A DNA stretch of 21,148 bases from JBAZLV01 sp964586075 (GTDB lineage: Bacteria; Nitrospirota; UBA9217): the NCBI GenBank assembly GCA_964586075.1, contig CAZPGZ010000041.1, positions 1 through 21,148 of the forward strand, in the 5' to 3' direction. The notes beneath the pieces were generated by a model. It was given only the letters and a program-made list of their open reading frames with translations, was not told where the DNA came from and ran no database searches. The translations under genes were made by a program, and so were the position numbers. This document shows positions 14,698 to 21,148 of this stretch, one piece after another (the first letter of the stretch is position 1; each line of letters starts with the position of its first letter).

Positions 14698-16359
14698 TCA
14701 TGCCTCGTCGTGTGACCACACTTTCTTTTCGATTTCCCGCAAGAGATCTCCAAATGTATCGGGTTTGATTGCTGAACAAAGCACGCCGTCGAACCGGTGC
14801 GCGATGGCTCTTGCCCAGAGTGGGTTCACGAGGTCCGTTTTATTAAAGACGATGAGTTTGGAAATATGCTCTAGTCCGATTTCCGCAAGGAGCCTGTCCA
14901 CGGACTCCATTTGCTGCTCAAATCGCGGATTGCTGATGTCCACCACATGCATGATCAAATCCGCATCCTGCATTTCATCAAGCGTGGCGCGAAATGCCCC
15001 CAGAAGGTCTTTCGGCAAATCTTTGATAAACCCCACCGTGTCCGTAATAACCACTTCGCGGTCGCGAGGGAAGCGAAGCCTGCGCGTAGCAGTGTCCAGA
15101 GTGGCGAAAAGCAGATCTTCAGCCTTGACCGTTGATTTGGTAAGTGCGTTGAAGAGAGTGGACTTCCCTGCGTTTGTATATCCCGCGATGGAAACAATCG
15201 GGATGGCACTCTGGACGCGTCTTTCCCGGCGCTGATCCCTGGCTTTGCCGAGCGCATCAAGCTGTTTTTCAAGTCTGCGAATCTTGTCGCGTGCCCGGCG
15301 CATGTCAATTTCGAGCCTCGTTTCTCCCGGTCCTCTTCCTCCAATTCCTCCCGTGAGCCGCGAGAGAGCGGTAGATCGTTCGGACAGGCGAGGCAGGCGG
15401 TATTTGAGCTGCGCCAGTTCAACCTGTACTTTGCCGTCTCCGCTGTGAGCCCTGCGGGCGAAGATGTCAAGGATAAGCTGCGTGCGGTCTATGACGCGCA
15501 TTTCGGTGATATCACCAATGGCCTTGACCTGTGCTGGAGTCAGGTCCTGGTTAAAAACAATGAGGTCCGCGCCGAGCTGCTGGGATCGGATGATCATTTC
15601 CTTGAGCTTCCCTTCGCCCAGCAAATACTTGGGATTGATATCGTACAGCCGCTGGATCACCGTGTCGAGGACGGTGATATTGTCCGAGCGGGCGAGCTCT
15701 CTCAACTCTTCAATGGATTCTTCCTGCTCCTGTTTTGATTTTTTTGAAACGCTGACGAGGATGGCCCGGTCCTTTTTTGCAACCTCGACCGCAGCCTGTG
15801 CACGCTCCATTTGGCGTTCGATGTCAGCGATGAATTCAGCCGCCTCTAGGCTGACGGCGTGGACGGATTGTACCGGTAATACTTCATAGAGCTTTCCCTC
15901 AGGATTGGGTGGTACGAGGTGTGCCAGGGAAATATTTCCGGGAAGACCGTCCGGCCGTGCATACAATGCCGCAATCATATCAAGGCGGAGCAGTGCAAGG
16001 TCGGTAAGATCTTCCTGGTTCAGCGGCTGGTCTTTTAAGTGAGTATGAATAAATCTGACACCGCGCAGACGCCTGGTACCGAGGCGGTGTTCAGAAAGAT
16101 CGGGGATAAGAATGTCTTTATTGGTACCGATGAGTACATTTTTGACATTACCGGACCGGTCGATGATGAGCCCCACCTGACGGTTTATTGCCGCAGAAGA
16201 TTCGGTTAATGTCCGCGCTGCCTCGGGCGTAATAACCGTGTTGGGAGGCATCTTCCTACGGTACAGACGTTCCAGCATTTTTATCTCGGCGGGTTTCAAA
16301 CCGCTTACGTTTCCATGAATGGCGGGGATGAGGACCTCCTCATACAACGGTATTTTCAC
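14698..16359 (-). CDS. hflX: Ribosome-associated GTPase HflX, N-terminally extended
   Basis: HflX splits or rescues stalled ribosomes. The core carries the HflX domain (about 225-385) with GGIGGRGPGETRLEIDMRR (337-355) and the G domain with G1 GYTNAGKST (393-401), G3 DTVGF (440-444) and G4 NKTD (506-509). The product is 553 aa against about 430 in E. coli. The extra 130-200 N-terminal residues contain HTH (105-107) followed by N-Q-E-D-L-T-D (114-120), reminiscent of the JAB/MPN metal motif, as in other deltaproteobacterial HflX from memory. The start is GTG with TAGGA upstream. A hairpin plus T6 ends 12 bp before the start, so hflX either has a promoter close by or is attenuated. Confidence 0.94.
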   Translation of the reverse strand: MKIPLYEEVLIPAIHGNVSGLKPAEIKMLERLYRRKMPPNTVITPEAARTLTESSAAINRQVGLIIDRSGNVKNVLIGTNKDILIPDLSEHRLGTRRLRGVRFIHTHLKDQPLNQEDLTDLALLRLDMIAALYARPDGLPGNISLAHLVPPNPEGKLYEVLPVQSVHAVSLEAAEFIADIERQMERAQAAVEVAKKDRAILVSVSKKSKQEQEESIEELRELARSDNITVLDTVIQRLYDINPKYLLGEGKLKEMIIRSQQLGADLIVFNQDLTPAQVKAIGDITEMRVIDRTQLILDIFARRAHSGDGKVQVELAQLKYRLPRLSERSTALSRLTGGIGGRGPGETRLEIDMRRARDKIRRLEKQLDALGKARDQRRERRVQSAIPIVSIAGYTNAGKSTLFNALTKSTVKAEDLLFATLDTATRRLRFPRDREVVITDTVGFIKDLPKDLLGAFRATLDEMQDADLIMHVVDISNPRFEQQMESVDRLLAEIGLEHISKLIVFNKTDLVNPLWARAIAHRFDGVLCSAIKPDTFGDLLREIEKKVWSHDEA

Positions 16360-16370
16360 AAATCCTACTG

Positions 16371-16401
16371 AAAAAACAGCGCAGGATTGATGCCTGCGCT
16401 G
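16371..16401 (-). terminator. Intrinsic terminator between histone-like gene and hflX
   Basis: On the minus strand CAGCGCAGG (16401-16393), a 7-nt loop, CCTGCGCTG (16385-16377) and then six Ts (16376-16371) form a textbook terminator. It ends the histone-like/EF-Tu-barrel gene. Because the hflX GTG follows only 12 bases later and the hflX ribosome site lies directly after the T-tract, it could also act as an attenuator for hflX. Confidence 0.8.
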
Positions 16402-16476
16402 AACAACCGGTAACGTATAATGAGTTGAAAAAGATAGTCAGTAGCTGGGCAGCAGCCGACCTGTGTGTCGGTATGA

Positions 16477-17022
16477 CTATTTTACCAGATAAACGATATC
16501 GTGTTCCCGTGCATGCTCTTTGACCCGGAGGCCGAAACTCTGGCCCGCGGTTGCCTGCGAAATAGGCTGGTGCTCAAACTCCATGGACTCTACTTTTTGC
16601 GTAAAGTCGGTCGTATTGCCTTTAATATGAATCGTGGCGCCTGTATCGAGCGTGCCTGTGTTGAGTTGCACCACAGCTACGTTAAGATGGCTGTAGTAAT
16701 GGGTCACGGTGCCGACCGCTATTTCATGCTGGATCGGCTCTTCCACCGGCGAGGTAATCATGGTAGCGGGGCCCGGCTCAATTTCAAATGTTTTGACGGG
16801 AACAGTCGGTTTGCTTGCAGTTTTCGTTTTCGGGGCAACGCTTTTTTTGGTCGGTTTTTTGGTTGCTTTTTTCTTTGGGGAAGCTTTTTTTGCTGTTTTT
16901 TTCTTTGCTGTTTTCTTCTTGGCAGCTTTTTTCTTGCCTGCGTTCTTCTTCAGAGTTTTTTTGACAGATTTTTTACCTGCCGTCTTTTTAATGGCCTTCT
17001 TTTTTGCAGCTTTTTTGGGCAT
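16477..17022 (-). CDS. Histone H1-like tail fused to EF-Tu domain-2 beta-barrel
   Basis: This 181-aa protein has two unlike halves. Residues 1-72 are almost entirely Lys, Ala and Thr in KKxAKKK-type repeats, like bacterial histone H1-like (Hc1/HctA, AlgP) tails that bind DNA or RNA. After a short linker, residues about 100-181 match the EF-Tu/IF2-type domain-2 barrel: AVGTVTHYYSHLNVAVVQL, then T-G-A-T-I-H-I-K-G-N-T-T-D-F, V-E-S-M-E-F-E-H, and a closing L-R-V-K-E-H-A-R-E-H-D-I-V-Y. Barrels of this type occur as standalone small proteins and at the end of U32 peptidases. The fusion suggests an RNA- or ribosome-linked role. A strong GGAGGAGG ribosome site implies high expression. A clear terminator follows. 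Confidence 0.85.
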   Translation of the reverse strand: MPKKAAKKKAIKKTAGKKSVKKTLKKNAGKKKAAKKKTAKKKTAKKASPKKKATKKPTKKSVAPKTKTASKPTVPVKTFEIEPGPATMITSPVEEPIQHEIAVGTVTHYYSHLNVAVVQLNTGTLDTGATIHIKGNTTDFTQKVESMEFEHQPISQATAGQSFGLRVKEHAREHDIVYLVK

Positions 17023-17084
17023 GATAAACCTCCTCCGATATAATGACCACTGAATAAATTTAAAAAAAGATACCCGACCATTTG

Positions 17085-17113
17085 TTGACTATGGCGGATG
17101 TAGGCTGTATTTA
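17085..17113 (+). promoter_or_regulatory. Sigma-70-like promoter, plus strand
   Basis: TTGACT (17085-17090), 17 bases, TATTTA (17108-17113). It points into the 347-bp space between two minus-strand genes and towards a 38-codon frame at 17207. It may drive a small protein or an sRNA. Confidence 0.45.
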
Positions 17114-17206
17114 CGAATATGCTATGTCCCTACGGAGGATTAAGGCGCCAAAATTGTAGCAAAACCGCGGCAAAATGCAAGTGAAAAACTTTACGAGGAG
17201 CCCTTC

Positions 17207-17323
17207 ATGGATTATAGCGCAATCTGGCCAACGCTTAAAACCGGTTGGAGTAGGAATATAAAAGGTTCATTATTTCAAGGACGAGAAGAGTTTCGCATGC
17301 CGACAAGGCGTGAAAACTTTTAA
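17207..17323 (+). CDS. Possible 38-aa small protein
   Basis: This plus-strand frame reads M-D-Y-S-A-I-W-P-T-L-K-T-G-W-S-R and ends R-R-E-N-F. GAGGAG lies 6-8 bases before its ATG, and a TTGACT-N17-TATTTA promoter lies about 95 bp upstream. It is opposite to both neighbouring genes. No homologue is recognised. The region could instead be a non-coding RNA. Confidence 0.4.
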   Translation: MDYSAIWPTLKTGWSRNIKGSLFQGREEFRMPTRRENF

Positions 17324-17369
17324 AGTAGGGAAGGGAGCATCTTTTGGGTGTCGTTAATAACTTCACATT

Positions 17370-17744
17370 TCAGGCAGGGGGTTTATTTTCTCCTTGTCGA
17401 ACAACAATGAAATCGAATATTTCTTCAAAAACGTCGAACCAGGTGTCTTCCGAAATCGCATAGATGGCGGCTCCCATAATAAAGGAACCTTTGTTCTCAA
17501 AGCAATATTTGACATCGATCCCGAATGTTATCTCCCGGTTAATGACCAGGTTGATCCTCAAAACGCATTCCGTGCGGTCTCCTTTGTTAAATTGCACCGG
17601 ACATTCGAAAAGAATGCCGTTCCGGCTGAAATTGCCGATGACCGCAGGCACAAGTTCCTGGCCGTGTTTTACTTTGAACGTAATATACTTTTGACAAGGG
17701 TCTGGAACGCTGTACCGCGGCTCTCTTCTTTCTTGGGTTGACAT
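17370..17744 (-). CDS. Single PilZ-domain protein
   Basis: This 124-aa protein is essentially one PilZ domain. The c-di-GMP arginine motif RREPR is at 6-10, and N-F-S-R-N-G at 38-43 gives the second motif [DN]xSxxG, so ligand binding is likely. ATG 17744 is chosen because AAGGACGG lies seven to eight bases upstream; a longer TTG start at 17768 would add eight residues and lacks a ribosome site. No effector domain is attached, so it probably signals by binding a partner. It lies between the small plus-strand unit and selC and is transcribed on its own. Confidence 0.85.
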   Translation of the reverse strand: MSTQERREPRYSVPDPCQKYITFKVKHGQELVPAVIGNFSRNGILFECPVQFNKGDRTECVLRINLVINREITFGIDVKYCFENKGSFIMGAAIYAISEDTWFDVFEEIFDFIVVRQGENKPPA

Positions 17745-17898
17745 GCGTGTACCGTCCTTATAGAGCAATGATTGTCTGAAAATATATCATAAAATTTCAA
17801 ATACTAAAAGATAAATAAGAAAAGGTTTAAAGAGGAGCGTTATTTTTTTTAGCATATATTTGTTTCTTGGGGGTGATTTTGGTAAGGTACCGATTTAT

Positions 17899-17997
17899 TG
17901 GCGGGAGAGCATGAGAATCGAACTCACCTTTCCCGACCGAAGCCGGGAAACAGCGGATTTGAAGTCCGGGACGGGCACCAGCACCGTAACCTCTCCC
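17899..17997 (-). tRNA. selC: tRNA-Sec (UCA), selenocysteine
   Basis: The minus strand reads as a 99-nt tRNA with genomically encoded CCA (17901-17899). The anticodon loop CTTCAAA holds TCA (plus 17960-17962), as in all selC genes. The long variable arm has a seven-bp stem (TTTCCCG with CGGGAAA), the T-arm contains TTCGATT, and the acceptor pairs GGGAGAG with CTCTCCC followed by discriminator G. The eighth acceptor pair expected in bacterial tRNA-Sec would be G-G here, a small oddity. It implies a selenocysteine system (selA, selB, selD) elsewhere in the genome. An integrative element lies on its 5' side. Confidence 0.94.
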
Positions 17998-18107
17998 TTG
18001 TTGATTTGATTGCCTTTTTGTGTCTTTTCAAATACTTGACTTTTTGCGCCTGTCTTCCAGAGTCTTCTGGAATCTTCACGAAGCATTATGCCATGACTAC
18101 AAAACCG
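17998..18107. other. Junction between selC and the integrative element
   Basis: These 110 bp separate the 5' end of selC from the integrase stop. They hold three TCTTC motifs at ten-base spacing (18053-18077) and a TTCCAG/CTGGAA inverted repeat (18055-18072). These could be integrase-binding or attachment sequences. No strong consensus promoter for selC is seen here. Confidence 0.4.
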
Positions 18108-19154
18108 CTACAATTTCTTTTCTTCCTGATTTCTGAAGTATAGCATCACTTTTTCTGAAGCGTCTTTAAGGTTCGATTCGTTTATTATCTGGTATCGCTT
18201 GAATACGTCAGATGTCTTGTGCCCGGATATGAGCATTGCCGTCTTTTCATCAACTCCTGCCTGTATCATATTTCTACATCCGGATCGGCGAAGGTCATGG
18301 AACAGCAGTCCTCCTTGTCCTGCTCGCTCACAGGCTGAATTCCAAGCGGTGCCGCAGTCAATGAGTCGCTTTCCATTTCTGAAGCAAACGTAGGGGCATT
18401 CTGGAAACAAGGAGTCTCTTTTATCTTTCTGCGTCGCAATCTCCTGGTAAAACTCACCGGTTAGATACACTATGCGCGGATCCTTGTTCTTGGTATTGAT
18501 CGGTTTTAAATGGATGGACCCGTCCGTCAGATTGACCATGTTCCATGTCAACGTTGATACCTCTCCCCAGCGAACGCCGGTATGATAGGCAATGGTAAGA
18601 GGCAACCGGAGATATTCAGGCAATTGCGATTTAAGCTTCAGGTAATCCTTGTGCTCAAGGAAACCTGTTCTGACATTATTTTCATCAAGGTGTGGAATAA
18701 CCGGTATGGAATGAACCTTTGGAGGGGTTCGCTTTGCTCCAAGGTGAAACATTCTTTTTAATGTCGAAAGTTCTCTATTTATTCCCGCATTCGTGAGGCC
18801 GTCCTTAACACGAGCCTTGATATATTTTTCTATTCTGTCGCTGTCAATGTAAATGGCGGGAACGCCTTTGAAGTGTTCTGAAAGCTGCCTGATATGACGC
18901 TCAACGTCTTCCAGCGAACGTTTTTTGTTTATGGTGTAGTCGTCTATGACGAGCTGGGAAAGGTGGTCGAAAGTTACTTTTTCTATGTGTGCTATGGGCC
19001 GCTTGCCCTCGGCGATCTGGCCCTCTCGAAATTTCAGTTCTCTTTTCGCGTCGGCGTGGGATTTTCCTTTTCCCATCGACACGTTTGTTTTTTTTCCGAT
19101 TCCATCGTAATACTGAATCCAGTAGATATTTCCGCGCTTATAAACAGTTCCCAA
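18108..19154 (-). CDS. int: Tyrosine recombinase (phage-type integrase)
   Basis: This 348-aa site-specific recombinase has the catalytic set Arg195 (GVRWGEV), His286 and Arg289 (FHDLRRSG), His312 (SGHKTSD) and Tyr321 (KRYQ). An N-terminal arm-binding segment (1-60) and a SAM-like core-binding domain (about 62-145) precede the catalytic domain. The start codon is TTG at 19154, inside the last codons of the excisionase-like gene (17-nt overlap), so translation is coupled. The integrase is read towards selC, a common target of genomic islands, but lies on the tRNA's 5' side. All residues are intact, so the element may be mobile. Confidence 0.93.
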   Translation of the reverse strand: MGTVYKRGNIYWIQYYDGIGKKTNVSMGKGKSHADAKRELKFREGQIAEGKRPIAHIEKVTFDHLSQLVIDDYTINKKRSLEDVERHIRQLSEHFKGVPAIYIDSDRIEKYIKARVKDGLTNAGINRELSTLKRMFHLGAKRTPPKVHSIPVIPHLDENNVRTGFLEHKDYLKLKSQLPEYLRLPLTIAYHTGVRWGEVSTLTWNMVNLTDGSIHLKPINTKNKDPRIVYLTGEFYQEIATQKDKRDSLFPECPYVCFRNGKRLIDCGTAWNSACERAGQGGLLFHDLRRSGCRNMIQAGVDEKTAMLISGHKTSDVFKRYQIINESNLKDASEKVMLYFRNQEEKKL

Positions 19155-19329
19155 GGGCCGGAATCCTTCCTTGCTCTATGAATTTATCAAGGTCTTTAAT
19201 ATCGTACTGAATGTGCCTGTCTTTTTTGATGTAATCTATTTTTCTCCTGTACCGCAATGATTGCATTGCAGATACAGAGCGTCCAAGATAGGCGGCGGCT
19301 TCGTATTCGTTAAAAAGTCGTTTGGTCAT
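19138..19329 (-). CDS. Excisionase-like small helix-turn-helix protein
   Basis: This 63-aa protein contains a winged-helix MerR/AlpA-type HTH: LFNEYEAAAYLGRSVSAMQS, then R-Y-R-R-K-I-D-Y-I-K and I-Q-Y-D-I-K-D-L-D-K-F-I. This is the usual build of Xis/AlpA directionality factors. It overlaps the integrase gene by 17 nt. Its ATG lies only two bases after a perfect TATAAT box, so that promoter cannot serve this start in the normal way. The function as excisionase is inferred from position and fold. Confidence 0.8.
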   Translation of the reverse strand: MTKRLFNEYEAAAYLGRSVSAMQSLRYRRKIDYIKKDRHIQYDIKDLDKFIEQGRIPALGNCL

Positions 19330-19331
19330 TG

Positions 19332-19359
19332 ATTATACCCGTTTTATGTTATCTGTCAA
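19332..19359 (-). promoter_or_regulatory. Consensus sigma-70 promoter before xis-int
   Basis: The minus strand has TTGACA (19359-19354), 16 bases and TATAAT (19337-19332). Both hexamers are perfect consensus. The predicted start of transcription falls inside the first codons of the excisionase-like gene, so it would favour integrase over excisionase expression. Confidence 0.6.
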
Positions 19360-19408
19360 CTGGTTCATGCTTACTCACTCTCCCAGGTACGGAGTAGGGC
19401 AGGGGTGA

Positions 19409-19696
19409 TCATGACATAGGCTCATAAGTTGCTTCAAAAATATCTGGCTTACAAGGATAGTATTCTCCCTTTACTCCAGTAATAATCCAATCACCTGGAC
19501 AAACAATGTGCCCGCCTTCGAGTGTATATACCCATCCATGATCATTTGTTAGCGATCTACCACATTCCAAACAAGTATCAGCTCGTGGATCAGTAATTTT
19601 AAAATGATCTTTCCATAGAGTAACGGCGTGATGATTACCACTACCGAACCATTGATTTGCGTCTACAACTATTGGCTTTTTTCTGTACTTGCTCAT
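19409..19696 (-). CDS. Phage-type small protein (EGGHxVxPGDWIITGVKGE family)
   Basis: This 95-aa protein begins KYRKKPIVVDANQW and ends with GGHIVCPGDWIITGVKGEYY and P-C-K-P-D-I-F-E-A-T-Y-E, a signature seen in many tailed-phage and prophage genes of unknown role. The middle holds a C-x-x-C pair (CLECGRS), perhaps half of a zinc knuckle with Cys at 66 and 77. GGAGGAG precedes the ATG. It is nine bases after the stop of the upstream Cys-rich gene. The family assignment is from memory of the motif; the biochemical function is unknown. Confidence 0.8.
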   Translation of the reverse strand: MSKYRKKPIVVDANQWFGSGNHHAVTLWKDHFKITDPRADTCLECGRSLTNDHGWVYTLEGGHIVCPGDWIITGVKGEYYPCKPDIFEATYEPMS

Positions 19697-19705
19697 TTCT
19701 CCTCC

Positions 19706-20053
19706 CTACGTTGCCATCAATAGAGCTACTTTTATTGTAGTGATGTACTCACGAACTAGTTTTGCGTTTTCTGCGAACTCACCCCAGGTACCGGAAGCAG
19801 GCATTTTATTCCACAGACCAGCACAGCAACCGTGCATAATATGCGTCTGTGCATAGAGTATGCAGCCTTCACAGATTCCATTTTGAGCCAAACAACATGC
19901 ACAGTACTTTCCAGACCATACCTCGCCTATGGCATCTAACATCTCATGCTTGTCTACAGCACTTGCAATAGGCAGACTCTCAGCACACGCTGCCATTCTA
20001 TCATAATGTTCCTCACACTTTTGCAGGGTATCTATTTTAGAGTATTCGTACAT
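19706..20053 (-). CDS. Cys-rich phage-type hypothetical protein
   Basis: This 115-aa protein has a dense run of cysteines: C-A-C-C (residues 48-51), C-E-G-C (57-60) and H-G-C-C (69-72), with W-S-G-K before and A-G-L-W after. Such clusters in small prophage proteins suggest a structural zinc site. ATG 20053 is chosen because GGGAGGAG lies eight bases upstream; the longer frame to 20086 would cover that ribosome site. A small CCCGC/GCGGG hairpin overlaps the ribosome site. It sits in a tight minus-strand run of small phage-like genes. I do not recognise a named family. Confidence 0.7.
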   Translation of the reverse strand: MYEYSKIDTLQKCEEHYDRMAACAESLPIASAVDKHEMLDAIGEVWSGKYCACCLAQNGICEGCILYAQTHIMHGCCAGLWNKMPASGTWGEFAENAKLVREYITTIKVALLMAT

Positions 20054-20110
20054 GGTGACTCCTCCCGCTGCGGGCGGGTGTTCCACTTTTTAATTTCATT
20101 GTCTGATCGT

Positions 20111-20380
20111 TTAGTTTTCCTCTGCCAACTCAACATCAAAATATCCGACTCTGTTTATATGCGTTACGGTTCCGCAATGAGTACACACGTCGAAGAGGAT
20201 ATTAAGTCCCGCATATACATGCTTGACAGTTCCGAGCGTTCCCTTGCTCGCTCCTTGTCCGCATCCGTTATTAATTTGACGAACGGCCCTTACTCTCTGT
20301 CCTTTCCAATCAGCGGCATTTGCCATACCGTTATAGCTTCCTGCGCCTTTTCCCTTTTTATGAGTATACTTACCCATCAT
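20111..20380 (-). CDS. Small basic hypothetical protein of the integrated element
   Basis: This 89-aa protein has a basic Gly/Lys-rich start (GKYTHKKGKGAGSYNG) and then a predicted beta-rich domain: G-Q-R-V-R-A-V, GTLGTVKHVYAGLNILFDV and V-G-Y-F-D-V-E-L. The pattern, a turn-rich segment with T-V-x-H-V-Y and L-F-D, resembles small SH3/KOW-like barrels, which is an inference. A C-T-H-C pair lies between the strands. AAAGGAG precedes two adjacent ATGs, and either could be used. No family is recognised. Confidence 0.65.
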   Translation of the reverse strand: MMGKYTHKKGKGAGSYNGMANAADWKGQRVRAVRQINNGCGQGASKGTLGTVKHVYAGLNILFDVCTHCGTVTHINRVGYFDVELAEEN

Positions 20381-20408
20381 CTCTCTCCTTTGCCGGGGGT
20401 ACTATTCA

Positions 20409-20897
20409 TTAATCCGCAGAAGTTACGATAATAATTCCAGACCTGTTACTTCCTAGAGCTACGCGCTTTCGGTTGCTCATGTCCGGCCATTCACTGTCTG
20501 GAATTTTTGGTATATCATCATCGCTGTCTGGATCGTATTCCCCGATCTCTGACCAACCATGTCCAAAGCAGGTGACGTATACTTTCCCATCGTCGAACGC
20601 ATACGCGAAGTCTGATGTATTGCTGTTATTCCAAGGCCACGGCCAGCCTTGTTCAGGAAGGGTCACATCATGGCGTCGCATAAAGTACCGTTCAAGTCTA
20701 GAGCGAAACTCATCTGCGGTTTTTGAATCGAACAGGTGTTCTCCGGTAGGCCACGGTTCATCTTTGTAATCCCCCGGCCATGGCTCGCGCTCTTCTGATT
20801 TTGGAATAATACCATCCGGGTATCCATCGTATGCTATGCTGCCTATCCATTCTGCCTTTGGTCCGCGACCAATATAAAAATCTGCTCTTGTTCCCAT
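20409..20897 (-). CDS. Phage-type hypothetical protein (MGTRADFYIGRG family)
   Basis: This 162-aa protein starts MGTRADFYIGRGPKAEWIGS followed by I-A-Y-D-G-Y-P-D-G-I, an N-terminus I associate with a family of hypothetical proteins in phages and prophages. It is rich in Trp, Pro and acidic residues and has no membrane segment. AGGAGG lies seven bases before ATG 20897, which is preferred over a start five codons earlier. It leads the visible run of minus-strand element genes. Function unknown. Confidence 0.75.
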   Translation of the reverse strand: MGTRADFYIGRGPKAEWIGSIAYDGYPDGIIPKSEEREPWPGDYKDEPWPTGEHLFDSKTADEFRSRLERYFMRRHDVTLPEQGWPWPWNNSNTSDFAYAFDDGKVYVTCFGHGWSEIGEYDPDSDDDIPKIPDSEWPDMSNRKRVALGSNRSGIIIVTSAD

Positions 20898-21083
20898 GTT
20901 ATTCCTCCTCACTCTTGCCGCTGGCAGGGCTTTCGATAAGAATTGCCCACGCTCGCCCGATTTGGATTATGCAGATATTCTGCTACGGATTATCTGGCAG
21001 TCATGTACACGACTGAGCAATCAGACATCCGATTCCCTTATCGCCAAGGACGGTACTTGCCAATACCGCAGCGGCTATTATTT

Positions 21084-21148
21084 CTACATATCAAGTTTTA
21101 TAATACGAACATCTTTAAAGGCCTTCACTCGCACCTTTGCATGAACGG
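21084..21148 (-). CDS. Possible 3' end of another element gene (partial)
   Basis: A minus-strand frame open at the window edge ends with K-V-R-V-K-A-F-K-D-V-R-I-I-K-L-D-M and stop. The composition is protein-like, and the 186-bp space to the next gene is compatible with a real gene end. It is too short to assign. Confidence 0.25.
   Translation of the reverse strand, partial: VHAKVRVKAFKDVRIIKLDM

Noticed and set aside
10816..16359. Classical miaA-hfq-hflX operon
   Set aside because: hfq-like genes and hflX are both in the window, but several genes in the opposite direction lie between them.
16501..17053. Long plus-strand frames rich in Phe and Leu opposite the histone-like gene
   Set aside because: They are antisense readings of the lysine-rich repeats; the minus strand has the strong ribosome site and a recognisable barrel.
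17100..17360. c-di-GMP riboswitch near the PilZ genes
   Set aside because: No match to the conserved GEMM core could be found by eye.

Overview
The window looks like chromosomal DNA of a Gram-negative anaerobe, most likely a member of the Desulfobacterota (former Deltaproteobacteria, Syntrophus-like). This rests on outer-membrane lipoprotein machinery (lnt), Hfq-type proteins, two PilZ proteins, a sigma-54 activator with a PrpR-type sensor domain, an N-terminally extended HflX and a selenocysteine tRNA. The lineage is inferred from gene content, not from a marker-gene search. The sequence is a scaffold: 100 Ns at 5380-5479 join two contigs.

Left part (1-4932): a small regulated transport locus, all on the minus strand. 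It holds a PrpR-type sigma-54 activator, a short ORF of doubtful status, an MFS carboxylate/sugar-acid transporter and a ModA-like binding protein without a signal peptide. TGTTTCA/TGAAAC motifs flank the activator gene on both sides. Together with a -24/-12-like element they suggest autoregulation and activation of the transporter.

Middle (4933-5907): an AT-rich gene-free stretch with a 30-bp perfect palindrome, the scaffold gap and several copies of a hairpin-bearing intergenic repeat. A diverged copy of this repeat lies between queD and pmbA.

Housekeeping core (5908-17744): a 47-aa Arg-Arg hexad-repeat peptide, a conserved hypothetical protein, era, a DedA gene and recO run on the plus strand. 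A minus-strand operon follows with a two-Sm-domain Hfq-like protein, a second Hfq-like protein and lnt. Then come queD, pmbA and a tandem-PilZ gene on plus, and hflX, a histone-H1-like/EF-Tu-domain-2 fusion and a single-PilZ gene on minus. Three genes (era, the two-Sm gene, queD) have sigma-70-like promoters ending 7-9 nt before the start codon, which suggests leaderless mRNAs.

Right part (17899-21148): selC (tRNA-Sec, anticodon UCA), then the end of an integrative, phage-like element with a tyrosine integrase, an overlapping excisionase-like gene and a packed run of small phage-type genes, all minus strand. The integrase lies on the 5' side of selC, opposite to the usual arrangement for tRNA-targeted islands. 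The strongest candidates for something little described are the three-Sm-domain hfq cluster, the histone/EF-Tu-barrel fusion, the Arg-Arg hexad peptide and the unusual selC-island junction.
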